Counted from the first letter of the stretch, positions 48,768-58,969 are shown. The stretch: DNA of 64,000 bases from Meiothermus sp. (GCA_026004095.1 BPIL01000004.1:62001-126000); one strand, 5' to 3'. Numbers and translations are program-made. The notes: generated by a model from the sequence alone, not told the origin.

Positions 48768-49709
48768 ATGGAACGACCCCTGATGGTGTTTAGCGGACAG
48801 TCCAACCTACCCCTGGCCCAGGAGATAGCCGACAACCTGGGGGTTCCTCTTGGCAAAAGCATCACCGAGCGCTTTGCCAACGACTGTCTCTTCGTCCGAT
48901 ACGAACAAAGCCTCCGCGAGGGCGATATTTTTATCATTCAATCGCTCACCCCTCCCGTGCAGGATCACCTGGTAGAACTTCTGATGATGATCGATGCGGC
49001 TAAAAGCAGCAGCGCAGCCCGGGTCACGGCGGTCATTCCCTACTACTCCTATGCCCGCAGCGACAAAAAAGACGCCCCCCGCATCTCGATTGCGGCCCGG
49101 CTGGTCGCCGACCTGATCCAGGCCGCCGGGGCCGACCGGGTGCTGACCATGACGCTCCACTCGGCCCAGGTGCACGGATTTTTCAAGGTTCCCGTAGACC
49201 ACCTTTCCGCTGAACCGGTAATTGCCAACTATTTTGCCACCCGCGTAGAAAAGCTGGAAAATGCCGTGGTGGTAGCGCCCGACGCTGGCGATATCAAACG
49301 GGCCAGTTCGCTGGCACGCCGGCTGGCCCTGCCCATTGCCTTCATCGATAAGCAGCGGCTGTCCGACACCGAGGTGACCTCGAGGGGGCTGGTCGGCGAC
49401 GTGCGGGGCAAAACCGCCCTGGTCATAGACGACGAGGTCTCAACAGCCGGAACCCTGGTGCAGGCCGCCGAATCCCTGGTGCAAAACGGCGCCCAGGCGG
49501 TCTATGCCGCCTTCACCCACGGCGTGTATGTGGGCCCCGCCATCGATCGGATCGACAAAGCCCCCATTGTGGAGGTGGCGGCCACCAACACCTGCGCCTA
49601 CAGAGCCCGGCCCAGCAGTAAAATCAAGCAGCTCAGCGTTGGGCCCCTCTTCGCCGAGGCCATCTGGCGCATACACCGGGGGGAATCGGTCTCGAGCCTC
49701 TTTACATAA
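48768..49709 (+). CDS. prs: Ribose-phosphate diphosphokinase
   Basis: [59 protein letters not shown]. Confidence 0.95.
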   Translation: MERPLMVFSGQSNLPLAQEIADNLGVPLGKSITERFANDCLFVRYEQSLREGDIFIIQSLTPPVQDHLVELLMMIDAAKSSSAARVTAVIPYYSYARSDKKDAPRISIAARLVADLIQAAGADRVLTMTLHSAQVHGFFKVPVDHLSAEPVIANYFATRVEKLENAVVVAPDAGDIKRASSLARRLALPIAFIDKQRLSDTEVTSRGLVGDVRGKTALVIDDEVSTAGTLVQAAESLVQNGAQAVYAAFTHGVYVGPAIDRIDKAPIVEVAATNTCAYRARPSSKIKQLSVGPLFAEAIWRIHRGESVSSLFT

Positions 49710-49745
49710 AACCACTTTCTGACAAACCACAACACCAGGGGGGCC

Positions 49746-49770
49746 AGACCGCTGCTCGAGAGCGGTCTTT
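49746..49770 (+). terminator. Intrinsic terminator downstream of prs
   Basis: agaccgct-gctcgag-agcggtct followed by short T run. Confidence 0.65.
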
Positions 49771-49818
49771 CAAAACACCTGACGCGCATTTCAGCAGCAC
49801 TGCCAGAATGCTTTTCTA

Positions 49819-50988
49819 CTACGGGCCCTGTTCACCGGGGTTGGCGGAGTCGGCCCCAATGCGCACCGTCAGATCGGCGTACAAAGCCGCCTCACCGGAA
49901 ACGCGTGCAGGCAGCCCGATGGCCTCGCCCAGCGCCTGGGCCAGCCCGGCCTCACCGTTGGTCAGCACCTCGCTGTGCGGGGGTGCGGTCTCGATTTCTC
50001 GTAGCAACACCCGCAACCCCAGCGCCCGTAGCTTATCCCGCATCGCAATGGCTACAGATTCCTGCGGCGCTGCATAAAGCACCGCGGCTTCGCGGCCCCG
50101 TAAATCCTCCAGGGTTGCTTGAGCCGGTTCCGGCGCGTCGGCGAAGTAACGCTGGATCAATTTTTGCAGCTCGGCACGGTCTACCTCCCAGCCCTGGCCG
50201 AACCGGCCCGGCGCCAGGAAGGAGACCAGTTGGGGCTGCTGTATGGCAAAACCCATCAGGCTGGCAATCTGCGTGCGGGTCAGGTCGGTGCGGATGTTCT
50301 GTTCCACAGCGGCGATGGCCTGTGGCAGGCGCAGCAAGCCACTGGGCGTGAGAATCTGCTGCTTTAGCGCATGAAAGAAGTTCTGCTGGCGTTGAACACG
50401 ACCAATATCGCCCAGGGCATCGTGGCGAAAGCGCAGATACCCTTCGGCTTGTGCGCCGTTTAGAAGCTGGCAGCCGGGCTCGAGGTCGATATCCAGCTTG
50501 GCGGCGGTATCCTTATACCTCATGGGCTTTTCCACGCAAACTGTTACGCCCCCCAAGGCATCCACCCCATTGCGGATGGCCTCTACGCTCACCGCCAGAT
50601 AGGCGTCGATCTCAACCCCTGTCAGGCCGCTTACCACCTGCTTGGCAAGCTCGGGGCCGCCAAACTTGTTGGCGTGGTTGATGATGTACCACCCATAACC
50701 GGGAATCTGCACATACACATCCCTGGGAATCGAGAGCACCACAATGCGCTTGGCCGTGGGGTCGAAGCGCACCAGCAGGTTCACATCCGACAGACCACGG
50801 AAGTTCTCGGGTGCGCGCTGGTGGTAGTACTTGTACTCGGGCGCCACCCCCAAGACCAGGACGTTGAGGGGGCGATCCAGGTTACGCGGCAACGTGCCGT
50901 AGCGCAGCAAGGGTTGAAGCAAGGGGTAGGCCCACCAGGCCGCCGCTGCCAGGATAAGCAGAACCAGAAAAAGGACGACACGCCGCAT
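49819..50988 (-). CDS. LCP (LytR-CpsA-Psr) family protein
   Basis: RPLNVLVLGVAPEYKYYH...DVNLLVRFDPTAKRIVVLSIPRDVYVQIPGYGWYIINHANKFGGPEL...GDIGRVQRQQNFFHALKQQ. Confidence 0.9.
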   Translation of the reverse strand: MRRVVLFLVLLILAAAAWWAYPLLQPLLRYGTLPRNLDRPLNVLVLGVAPEYKYYHQRAPENFRGLSDVNLLVRFDPTAKRIVVLSIPRDVYVQIPGYGWYIINHANKFGGPELAKQVVSGLTGVEIDAYLAVSVEAIRNGVDALGGVTVCVEKPMRYKDTAAKLDIDLEPGCQLLNGAQAEGYLRFRHDALGDIGRVQRQQNFFHALKQQILTPSGLLRLPQAIAAVEQNIRTDLTRTQIASLMGFAIQQPQLVSFLAPGRFGQGWEVDRAELQKLIQRYFADAPEPAQATLEDLRGREAAVLYAAPQESVAIAMRDKLRALGLRVLLREIETAPPHSEVLTNGEAGLAQALGEAIGLPARVSGEAALYADLTVRIGADSANPGEQGP

Positions 50989-51049
50989 ATCCTTGCTAGT
51001 TTAGCCCAACAAGGGTGAGAAAAGCCGACCCGCCAAGGTTGCTGGGCGA

Positions 51050-51931
51050 CTAGTCCAGGGTGAAGCGGGGTTCTGTCTCGTGCAGGCGCACCCGGCGGAT
51101 GATGCGCTGGTCGTGTTCGGTATCGTGGGTACTGGCGATGACCGTGACGTAGTCGCGGATGGGGCTGCGCAATACCTTTTTGGTTAGCACCTCCTCTACC
51201 TGGAAGATGCCCGCCGAGTTGTTCATGATCACCCGAATCTCCACCGGCACCTGTGCCCCTTTCAAGATCTGCACCTCGTCGACGGCCAGGGCGCTGATTG
51301 AGTGTATGTCCACCGACCCCAGGGCAAAGGCTTTGCGCCCCCGGCCCTTGGAGATATCGGTGCCGTCGGCCACAGCGGTGATCCCCGCCTCAATGGTCAG
51401 GGGCTCGGGCTCGAGGTCGTGGCTATTAATGGAGTGCAGCATAAAAGCCCGCAGCTCGACGCGCTGTTCGGGGTCGCGATAGATTTTTTCTAATATCCTG
51501 TCCAGAATGGGAATCGCCAGCATCACGCTGAAGGACTCATGGCGCACCCGGTGCACCTGGTTGCCGATGTCATGCAGCATGGTGGAGAGCAGCACGGTAA
51601 GAAACGTATCGTCCAGATCGCCCACACCACTCTCCATCACGTCGGGCTTGACCCCGTGGTCAACCAGTAGCTGCAGGATGGTCACGCTGGCTGCACCGGT
51701 CAGCAGGGCGTGCACCCTGCCGTGGTCGTTGTAGCCCAGTTTGCGCACGGTGATGTAGTTGGCCATATCCCAGTGGCCCCGGGCCTCGGAATCCGCGGTG
51801 AGCATCTCGTAGGCGGACAGCGCCTTGGGGTAGCGCTGCAGGCCCTCACGGATAGCCAGGTCGGCCTCGACGTAGAGTTTGGCCTTGGGCTGGGTGACCT
51901 GAACCGTGCGTTCGTTCATAACCGTGCCGCC
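51050..51931 (-). CDS. HD domain-containing phosphohydrolase
   Basis: HGRVHALLTGAAS...LLSTMLHDIGNQVHRVRHESFSVMLA; start could be 51931 or slightly upstream. Confidence 0.85.
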   Translation of the reverse strand, partial: GGTVMNERTVQVTQPKAKLYVEADLAIREGLQRYPKALSAYEMLTADSEARGHWDMANYITVRKLGYNDHGRVHALLTGAASVTILQLLVDHGVKPDVMESGVGDLDDTFLTVLLSTMLHDIGNQVHRVRHESFSVMLAIPILDRILEKIYRDPEQRVELRAFMLHSINSHDLEPEPLTIEAGITAVADGTDISKGRGRKAFALGSVDIHSISALAVDEVQILKGAQVPVEIRVIMNNSAGIFQVEEVLTKKVLRSPIRDYVTVIASTHDTEHDQRIIRRVRLHETEPRFTLD

Positions 51932-52004
51932 ATCGCTCATACCCTGATGGTAGGGCCTCGAGGCTTAATAGGCCGTGATAAAAACCACAGGCACCCGAGG
52001 CCTT

Positions 52005-52808
52005 TCACTCCCCCTTAAACTGCGCCGGGCGCTTTTCCAGGAAGGCCCTGGTGCCCTCGCGCATATCCTGGGTCGCACAGGCCAGGCCAAACAGATCGGC
52101 CTCGACCTCGAGGGCCTCCTGCAAATCCAGGTTCTCACCCCGCCCCACCGCCTCCTTAGCCAAGGCCAGGGCCACCGGGCCGTTTTTCAGGATGGCCGCA
52201 GCCAGCTCCTTGGCGGTCTGCAGGGCATCCTCGCCCACCCGGTTGACCAGGCCCAGGCCCAGGGCTTCCTCGGCAGGTACGTGCCGCCCGGTAAAAATGA
52301 GATCCAGGGCGCGGCCCCGGCCCACCAGGCGGGGCAGGCGCTGGGTTCCCCCGAAGCCGGGGATGATGCCCAGCCCCACCTCAGGAAGGCCCAGCTTGGC
52401 GTTGCGGCTGGCTACCCGCAGGTCACAGGCCAGGGCCAGCTCGAGCCCACCCCCCAGGGCATAGCCGTTGATGGCCGCAATGCTGGGCACCGGCAGGGCC
52501 GCAATCTCGTTGAAGACCGACTGGCCCATAATGGCGAACTCCCGCGCAGCAAACACATCCTGCAGGCTGGCAATCTGGGCGATATCCGCCCCGGCCACAA
52601 AAGCCTTGCCTTCTCCGGTAAAGATGGCTACTTTTACCTCGGGGTCTTGGGTGATCACCTCGGTCACGCCAGCCAGTTCGATGAGCAGATCCTGGTTAAG
52701 GGCATTGAGGGCCTGGGGACGGTTGATGGTGACAATGCCCATTCCGTCCTCGACCCGGTAGGTCAGGTACTCGAATTCGGGCATCTCGAGTTCAAAGGTC
52801 TGTGCCAT
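52005..52808 (-). CDS. Enoyl-CoA hydratase/isomerase family protein
   Basis: [68 protein letters not shown]. Confidence 0.93.
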   Translation of the reverse strand: MAQTFELEMPEFEYLTYRVEDGMGIVTINRPQALNALNQDLLIELAGVTEVITQDPEVKVAIFTGEGKAFVAGADIAQIASLQDVFAAREFAIMGQSVFNEIAALPVPSIAAINGYALGGGLELALACDLRVASRNAKLGLPEVGLGIIPGFGGTQRLPRLVGRGRALDLIFTGRHVPAEEALGLGLVNRVGEDALQTAKELAAAILKNGPVALALAKEAVGRGENLDLQEALEVEADLFGLACATQDMREGTRAFLEKRPAQFKGE

Positions 52809-52894
52809 TGCGTACCTCCACGGGGCTCCCGCACGCAGCCGTTAATGCTCCGTGCCTGCCCAGCATAACAGAGCCGGGTTAGCTGCACACCGAC

Positions 52895-55423
52895 CTACTT
52901 AGCCTCGAGCCAGTTCTCCCCTATGCCGGTGCCGACCTCGAGGGGCACCGCCAGGGCCCAGACCTGCTGCATGACCTCGCGCACCACCCCGGCCACTGCC
53001 TCCGCTTTATCGGCCGGGGCCTCGACCAGAAGCTCGTCGTGCACCTGCAAGACTAGATGGGCTTCCAGCGGTTCCAGCTCCGGCTGGAGCTTGACCATAG
53101 CCAGTTTCATCAGATCGGCGGCGGTGCCCTGCACCGGCATATTGAAGGCCATGCGCTCGGCGGCCTCCCGCACGCTGCGCACGCGTGCATCGAGATCGGC
53201 CACAAAGCGGCGGCGGCCAAACAGGGTTTCCACGTAGCCGGTCTGCCGGGCAGCAGCCAGCACCTGTTCGATCCATTCCCGCACCTTGGGATAGGAGGCA
53301 AAATACCGCTCGATAAAGCTTTCGGCCTCGGCGTAGGAAATGGAAAGCTCGTTGGACAGACGATGGGCCGACATGCCATAGAGCACGCCAAAATTGATGG
53401 TTTTGGCAGCCCGGCGCTGCTCGCTTGTCACCCTGTCCAGCTCCAGCCCGAACATCCAGGCCGCGGTCTGGGCGTGAATGTCCTTGCCCTCGCGGAATAC
53501 CCCGATAAGGTTTTCGTCGCCCGAGAGGTGGGCCAGCACCCGCAGCTCGATCTGGGAGTAGTCGGCCACCACCAGCCTCATCCCCGGTGCGGCCCGGAAG
53601 GCCTTGCGGATACGGCGGCCGATCTCGGTGCGCACGGGGATGTTTTGCAGGTTGGGGTCTACCGAGGAAAGCCGCCCGGTAGCGGTGCCGGTCTGGTTGA
53701 AGCGGGTGTGCAGGCGGCCGGTTTTGGGGTGGATCAGCTTGGGCAGGGGATCTAGATAGGTGCTTTTGAGCTTGGTCAGCTCGCGGTAGGTCAGGATGCG
53801 TTCGATGATGGGGTGCTGGCCTAAAAGCTCCTCGAGCGCGCTGGCGGCGGTGGAGCGTTTGCCGGTCTGGGTCTTGCGGCCCGGGGCGCTCAGTTTGAGT
53901 TCGTCGTAGAGCACCACCTCGAGCTGATCCCTCGAGTTCACATTAAAAGAACGCCCGGCCAGCCGGTGAATCTCGGCCTCGAGGTAGGAAATTTCCTTGG
54001 CAAGTTCTTCCGAAAGCTGCAACAGGTATTCGGCATCAAGCGAGATGCCCCGGGCCTCAATTCGGGCCAAAACCGCCGAGAGCGGTTTTTCGATCTGCTG
54101 ATACAGCCACTCGATTTTGGGGTTCTCACCAATGCGGTTTTGCAGGGTCTGCCACAGGATGTGGGCGGCCTGGGCCCGCTCGGCAGGATCGGGGCCCCAG
54201 TCCCCCGCCCCGTAGCGCCGCACGGTGCTGGCAGGGTCGGAGTTGGAGGGGTCGTAGAGGTAGGCCAGCAGCATGGGGTCGTCGCCGGGCGGCACCCAGA
54301 CCCCTTCCTTGAGGGCCAGCACCGAGAGGTCCTTGGCCACCATGCTGCGAATCTCGGGGAACTTTTTGAGCTCCTGCAGGCTGGGCTGGCCCCGGTACAC
54401 CCTGCCCTCGGCATAGGCGGCCAGGCCCAGCCAGTTGGCCCACATGGGCTGGGCGCGGTCGAGGGTGTAGCCCAGAAAGGCCTCGAGCGGCGGCGGCCAG
54501 GGGGCTTCCTCAGCGGCGGGAGGGGCGGCCAGCAGGTTCAGCTCGCGCAGAATGGAGCCGAACTCGAGTTTCTCCAGGGCTTCGCGCAGGGCCATGCGGT
54601 CGGGTTCACGGCGGTGGCAGTCGCGGAAGTCGAGCTCGAGGGGAAGGTCGGTGTGGATCAGCGAGAGCGCCCGGGAGAGCTGAACCTTGTCCCGGCTCTC
54701 CTCGAGGCTGGCGCGAATTTTGGGGGACAGGGCTTCTAAGTTCGCATACAGACCTTCCAGCGAGCCCCACTCCTGCAAGAGCCTGGCCGCGGTTTTCTCG
54801 CCAATGCCCTTGGCCCCCGGCAGGTTATCGGAAGAATCGCCTACCAGCGCGCGGTAATCCACCCACTGCGCCACCGATACACCGTACTTCTCCTGCACCG
54901 CCTGGGGGTGCATTAGCCGCCCGTCCGGCAGCATCACCTGCACGGCCTCGGAGAGCAACTGGAAGCTGTCGCGGTCGCCGGTGAGAATGCGCACCGGATA
55001 GCCCTCGCGTTCCCCTTTTTTAGCCAGCGTACCGATCACATCGTCGGCCTCGTAGCCCGGCACTTCCAGCCGCTGGAGGCCCATCAGATCCACCAGTTCT
55101 TTGATCTTCTCTAGCTGTGGATGAAAGTCGTCGGGGGTGGCCGCCCGCCCGGCCTTGTACTCCTCAAAAGCCTCGTGCCGGAAGGTTCTGGTGGGCGGGT
55201 CGAAGACCACAATCACGCAGTCGCCGTCTTCCTTGAGGAGTTTGAGCAGGGTGCGCAGAAAGCCAAAAATGGCCTGGGTGGGTTCGCCCCTCGAGGTGCT
55301 GAGCTTTTCAAAGGCAAAATAGCTGCGGTAGGCGAGGTGATGCCCATCTACCAGCCAGATGCGATCCGGCCTGGGCCGCTCAGATGCGGATGGTTCACTG
55401 GAAAATAAAAGAGGTTGCTCCAC
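52895..55423 (-). CDS. polA: DNA polymerase I (Taq-like family A)
   Basis: 842 aa; 5'-3' exonuclease domain; polymerase motifs VVADYSQIELRVLAHLSGD, RRAAKTINFGVLYGMSAHRLS, LVLQVHDELLVEAP. Confidence 0.98.
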   Translation of the reverse strand: MEQPLLFSSEPSASERPRPDRIWLVDGHHLAYRSYFAFEKLSTSRGEPTQAIFGFLRTLLKLLKEDGDCVIVVFDPPTRTFRHEAFEEYKAGRAATPDDFHPQLEKIKELVDLMGLQRLEVPGYEADDVIGTLAKKGEREGYPVRILTGDRDSFQLLSEAVQVMLPDGRLMHPQAVQEKYGVSVAQWVDYRALVGDSSDNLPGAKGIGEKTAARLLQEWGSLEGLYANLEALSPKIRASLEESRDKVQLSRALSLIHTDLPLELDFRDCHRREPDRMALREALEKLEFGSILRELNLLAAPPAAEEAPWPPPLEAFLGYTLDRAQPMWANWLGLAAYAEGRVYRGQPSLQELKKFPEIRSMVAKDLSVLALKEGVWVPPGDDPMLLAYLYDPSNSDPASTVRRYGAGDWGPDPAERAQAAHILWQTLQNRIGENPKIEWLYQQIEKPLSAVLARIEARGISLDAEYLLQLSEELAKEISYLEAEIHRLAGRSFNVNSRDQLEVVLYDELKLSAPGRKTQTGKRSTAASALEELLGQHPIIERILTYRELTKLKSTYLDPLPKLIHPKTGRLHTRFNQTGTATGRLSSVDPNLQNIPVRTEIGRRIRKAFRAAPGMRLVVADYSQIELRVLAHLSGDENLIGVFREGKDIHAQTAAWMFGLELDRVTSEQRRAAKTINFGVLYGMSAHRLSNELSISYAEAESFIERYFASYPKVREWIEQVLAAARQTGYVETLFGRRRFVADLDARVRSVREAAERMAFNMPVQGTAADLMKLAMVKLQPELEPLEAHLVLQVHDELLVEAPADKAEAVAGVVREVMQQVWALAVPLEVGTGIGENWLEAK

Positions 55424-55541
55424 CCATACATTCTACCCCCGTTCGGTTACCAACAGAAAGCACACCGCCCCCGCGGGGCCTGGGGGCTGGTAGGATGGTG
55501 GGGTTCGCCTGGCCCCCGGGCCAGCAGAAGAAAGGAAAGCT

Positions 55542-55799
55542 ATGCAGAACGAAGTAGAGAAGCTCGAGTGGTTCGAAATCCAGCTCCGCATCAAGACCAT
55601 CGAGGTGATGCTGGGGCCCAAGTACCGCGAGGCCATGGCCGTTACGCTCGGCACCCTGTACAACGAGCAGAAGATTGTGGCGATGGCCAAGCGCCTGGGG
55701 GTTTCCCCCGAGGGCCTCCTGGAACGCCTGGAGAAGATGCGCCTCGAGCTCGGCATCGAGCAGGAGATCACCAAAGGCGTGCTCAAGCTGAAAAAGTAA
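55542..55799 (+). CDS. Small conserved-looking hypothetical protein (85 aa)
   Basis: MQNEVEKLEWFEIQLRIKTIEVMLGPKYREAMAVTLGTLYNEQKIVAMAKRLGVSPEGLLERLEKM; AAAGGAAAG SD. Confidence 0.75.
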   Translation: MQNEVEKLEWFEIQLRIKTIEVMLGPKYREAMAVTLGTLYNEQKIVAMAKRLGVSPEGLLERLEKMRLELGIEQEITKGVLKLKK

Positions 55800-55801
55800 A
55801 A

Positions 55802-57073
55802 CTACGGCGTCAGGCGGTGGCGGTCGCGCGGGAAGGCCCGGGCATAGCGCACGTTGGGCAGCCCCACCAGCTTCTGGGTGAACCGCTCGGCCCCGATGGC
55901 AAAGCCGCCGTGGGGGGGCATCCCGTACTTGAAGACCTCGAGGTAGCCCGCGAAGTGGGCGGGGTCGTGGCCCTTTTTCTTGAGCTGCTCCACCAAGACC
56001 TCGTACTGGTGGATGCGCTGCCCCCCCGAGGTAATCTCGAGGCCCCTGAACAAGAGGTCGAAGCCCCGGGTGGAGCCGTCGCCCTCGGGGTAGGCATAGA
56101 AGGGCCGGGCGGACTCTGGGTATTTACTGATGAACAGGAAGTCCACACCCCATTTCTCCTTGGCCCAGGCCCCCAGGGCCCGCTCGGCTTCCTCGTTGAA
56201 GTCGGCCCCTACCGGCATCCCCAGCTCCTCGCGCAGGATGCGGCGGGCCTCGGGGTGCTCGAGGCGGGGCATCTCGGATAGGTTGGGCCACTCCACCCCC
56301 AGCAGCTCGCACTCGGGTGCAGCGGTGTGGCGGGCCTCGTCCAGCATGGCCCGGATGAGGTCTTCCTCGAGGTTCATCACATCCTGCTCCGACTCGATGA
56401 ACCCCATCTCCACGTCCAGCGACAAATACTCGTTGAGGTGGCGGCTGGTGGCGTGCTGCTCGGCCCGAAACACCGGCGCAACCTCGTAGACCCGCTCGAA
56501 AACCCCCACCATAATCTGCTTGTAAAGCTGGGGCGACTGGGCCAGGTAAGCCCGGTGCTCAAAGTAGTCAATGCCAAACAGGTTGCTGCCCCCCTCGGCC
56601 CCCGCCGAGACAATCTTGGGGGTAAAAATCTCGGTAAAGCCCTGGCTATCCAGGTAGTTGCGAAACCCGCGCACCAAGGCCGCTTGAATTTTCAGAGGCG
56701 CGCGGGCTTTCTCTCCGCGCAGGCTCACATAGCGGTACTCCAGCAAGGTTTCGGGGTTCACCCGCCACTCTTCCTTGGGAATCTCGATGGGGCTGGGCTC
56801 GCTGGCTTTGGCGTAGAACTCGATCTCCTGGGCCACCACCTCGTAGCCGCCCGGTGCTTTGCTATTGGCTACCACCTCACCCACCACCCGCATCGAGGAC
56901 TCAGCCAGCGGGAGCTCAAACCGCTTGTCCGCCACCACCTGTACAACGCCGCTGCGGTCGCGTAGAAGGGCAAACTGAATCCCGCCCAGGTCGCGCTTCC
57001 AGTGAAGGAAGCCCTGCAAGGTAACGGTCTGGCCTACGTGCGCTGCAATCTGACTGGCAAGGGTTCTTGACAT
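55802..57073 (-). CDS. aspS: Aspartate--tRNA(Asp/Asn) ligase, archaeal-type (probably non-discriminating)
   Basis: VTLQGFLHWKRDLGGIQFALLRDRSGVVQVV; FRAEQHATSRHLNEYLSLDVEMGF; GGFAIGAERFTQKLVGLPNVRYARAFPRDRHRLTP; short form without bacterial GAD insertion; SD AGGAG. Confidence 0.95.
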   Translation of the reverse strand: MSRTLASQIAAHVGQTVTLQGFLHWKRDLGGIQFALLRDRSGVVQVVADKRFELPLAESSMRVVGEVVANSKAPGGYEVVAQEIEFYAKASEPSPIEIPKEEWRVNPETLLEYRYVSLRGEKARAPLKIQAALVRGFRNYLDSQGFTEIFTPKIVSAGAEGGSNLFGIDYFEHRAYLAQSPQLYKQIMVGVFERVYEVAPVFRAEQHATSRHLNEYLSLDVEMGFIESEQDVMNLEEDLIRAMLDEARHTAAPECELLGVEWPNLSEMPRLEHPEARRILREELGMPVGADFNEEAERALGAWAKEKWGVDFLFISKYPESARPFYAYPEGDGSTRGFDLLFRGLEITSGGQRIHQYEVLVEQLKKKGHDPAHFAGYLEVFKYGMPPHGGFAIGAERFTQKLVGLPNVRYARAFPRDRHRLTP

Positions 57074-57114
57074 GCGTTCTCCTGTAGGACGGGCGGGCTT
57101 GGGTTCAACGAAAA

Positions 57115-57142
57115 ACCCCCGATACAACGAGGTATCGGGGGT
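57115..57142 (-). terminator. Terminator hairpin inside the aspS leader (candidate attenuator)
   Basis: Minus strand ACCCCCGATAC-CTCGTT-GTATCGGGGGT followed by TTTT; about 42 nt upstream of the aspS ATG and downstream of a promoter. Confidence 0.88.
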
Positions 57143-57158
57143 CAAAGTCGCACCCCCA

Positions 57159-57185
57159 CTATAAATTGTTGTCCGCCCGTAACAT
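57159..57185 (-). CDS. Putative 8-aa leader peptide MLRADNNL of aspS
   Basis: Minus strand ATG TTA CGG GCG GAC AAC AAT TTA TAG, 10 nt after a -10 box; contains Asp-Asn-Asn codons. Confidence 0.55.
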   Translation of the reverse strand: MLRADNNL

Positions 57186-57195
57186 CCTGCTCAGC

Positions 57196-57224
57196 ATCTT
57201 ACGTGCCAACCCTCACTTGGTCAA
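57196..57224 (-). promoter_or_regulatory. aspS promoter
   Basis: Minus strand TTGACC-17 nt-TAAGAT, upstream of the leader ORF and terminator. Confidence 0.75.
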
Positions 57225-57255
57225 GGCGAAGCAGGGTTTCGCTGTGCGATTTTCG

Positions 57256-57660
57256 TTATTTCAGGAGCGACAAGAGTTCCCGGCCATACTTGGCGGCCTT
57301 TGCTTTACTGAAGCCCTTCACCTGAGCCAGCTCCTCGAGGGTCCCGGGCTGCTCCTCAAGAATCGCCTTTAGTTCGGCGTTGGTCGCAATCACATAGGGT
57401 GGAACGCCCTCTTCTTTGGCCTTGCGACCTCGCCAGGCCCGCAGGGCCTCGAACCTCGGGTCGCTGGGGATACGCACGGCTTCTGTGGGTTTGGGCTGTG
57501 GGACCACCCCTTCGTAGAACACCAGCACACTCCAGAAAGGTGTATCACCCGGAACCAGGCTGCTGGACACCTGGATGGGCATCACCTGGGCTAAAAAGCG
57601 GTTGAGGCGCTCGAGGTCTTTGGCATTATCCAGCCGTAGGATAAAAGTCTGGCACTGCAT
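57256..57660 (-). CDS. HRDC domain-containing protein
   Basis: FEALRAWRGRKAKEEGVPPYVIATNAELKAILEEQPGTLEELAQVKGFSKAKAAKYGRELLSLL. Confidence 0.88.
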   Translation of the reverse strand: MQCQTFILRLDNAKDLERLNRFLAQVMPIQVSSSLVPGDTPFWSVLVFYEGVVPQPKPTEAVRIPSDPRFEALRAWRGRKAKEEGVPPYVIATNAELKAILEEQPGTLEELAQVKGFSKAKAAKYGRELLSLLK

Positions 57661-57672
57661 GGCTGTTACCCA

Positions 57673-58752
57673 TTATCCACGAAGCCCCTTTCTGCCCAGC
57701 TTGGGCCGGGTGGGTTTAGGCCGTCGAAACTTGCCGTCATCAAGACCAAAACCCAGCGTGCCAAACACCTGGCCGGTGGTGGGCTCTACCAGGTTCCGGT
57801 GGTCGCGGTAGAGGCGGGGGGTCTTCCAGAGGTAGAACAGGGCTTTCCAGTGGGGCAGTTCGTTGTAGCGCTCAGGCCAGAGTTCCTTGAGTTTCTGGGC
57901 TACCACATGGGCGTACTTGGGCGAAAGCGCCGGAAACACGTGGTGCTCGATGTGGTAGCCAAAGCCCAGGGTGAGCCACTCGAGCCACCTGGGGTTCCGC
58001 ACCGTGAGGCTGTTGAGCAGGGGGTCGTTGGTCTCGGTGATGGGGTTGAGCAGGTGGTTGGTGGCAATAAAGCTCATGGCGATGAAGTTGGCCATCAACC
58101 AGGGAAGGAGGTATATAAACAGGAAGTTGAGCGGCCCTACCCAGAAAAGCACCAGCAACCAGACCAGCAGCGGTAGAACCGCCTGGAAAATTACGACGGG
58201 CCGCTCATGGGGTTTGAACTCGGGCAGGAAACGCCGGAACATCATGTGGGCGTGCAGACTGAACCAGAAGGTGAAGGAGAAAAACAGGAAAAAACTCCGC
58301 AGCGCCGGCACCTGGCGGAACATCCACTTCACAAAAGGTTTCTGAATGGCCGATTCCAGGGCTCCCATGGCGTCGGGGTCGTCGTGCGGGTGCTGGGTAT
58401 GGCCGTGGTGCTCGACGTTGTGCCATTTGCGCCAGAGCCGGGCCCCTACCAGCAGCGGCATAAAAGCGATGGTTCCGGCCACCGAGCGCACGATGGGGTG
58501 TTTGGTAACCGCACCATGCAGAATCTCATGGGCCAGAAAACCCAGCCCAACGAACGAATACCCAATCCCAAACGAGAGCAGCAGCTTGAGCCAAATATAG
58601 GGCATCGCCATAATGCCCCAGGCACACAGGCCAAACAAAGCCAGAAACACCGGCAAATAGACCAGGCGGGCCGGAACCGGTTCGAAAAAGTGGCGTGGCA
58701 GCCGGGCTTTAAGGGCTTTGGTGTACTCACGCAGGTGCTGTTCTTCGGTCAT
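57673..58752 (-). CDS. Fatty acid desaturase
   Basis: Histidine boxes HEILHG, HNVEHHGHTQH, and C-terminal GYHIEHHVFPALS. Confidence 0.93.
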   Translation of the reverse strand: MTEEQHLREYTKALKARLPRHFFEPVPARLVYLPVFLALFGLCAWGIMAMPYIWLKLLLSFGIGYSFVGLGFLAHEILHGAVTKHPIVRSVAGTIAFMPLLVGARLWRKWHNVEHHGHTQHPHDDPDAMGALESAIQKPFVKWMFRQVPALRSFFLFFSFTFWFSLHAHMMFRRFLPEFKPHERPVVIFQAVLPLLVWLLVLFWVGPLNFLFIYLLPWLMANFIAMSFIATNHLLNPITETNDPLLNSLTVRNPRWLEWLTLGFGYHIEHHVFPALSPKYAHVVAQKLKELWPERYNELPHWKALFYLWKTPRLYRDHRNLVEPTTGQVFGTLGFGLDDGKFRRPKPTRPKLGRKGLRG

Positions 58753-58926
58753 AAAAGTGCTCCTCGAGGGCTCAGGTTAGGGTTTGCGGCAGTATACGAG
58801 AACCCCTCTTACGCTCGCCAGCGCTCCGGCAACTTACGCTTCCAGGATCGGTTCAGCTTCTCCAAATATCTGCGCGCTTTATCTGAGGAAAGTCAGCGCA
58901 CGCCAGCCTGCGCTTGAGGGCTATAC

Positions 58927-58955
58927 AAAAAAGCCCCCCTGGTTTGGGGAGCTTT
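58927..58955 (-). terminator. Intrinsic terminator of the cold shock gene
   Basis: Minus strand AAAGCTCCCC-AAACCA-GGGGGGCTTTTTT. Confidence 0.85.
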
Positions 58956-58969
58956 GAAGGGTGCGATGC

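Noticed and set aside
57060-57224. T-box riboswitch upstream of aspS
   Set aside because: No AGGGTGGNACCGCG T-box or specifier stem seen; the terminator plus short D/N-codon ORF fits peptide-leader attenuation better
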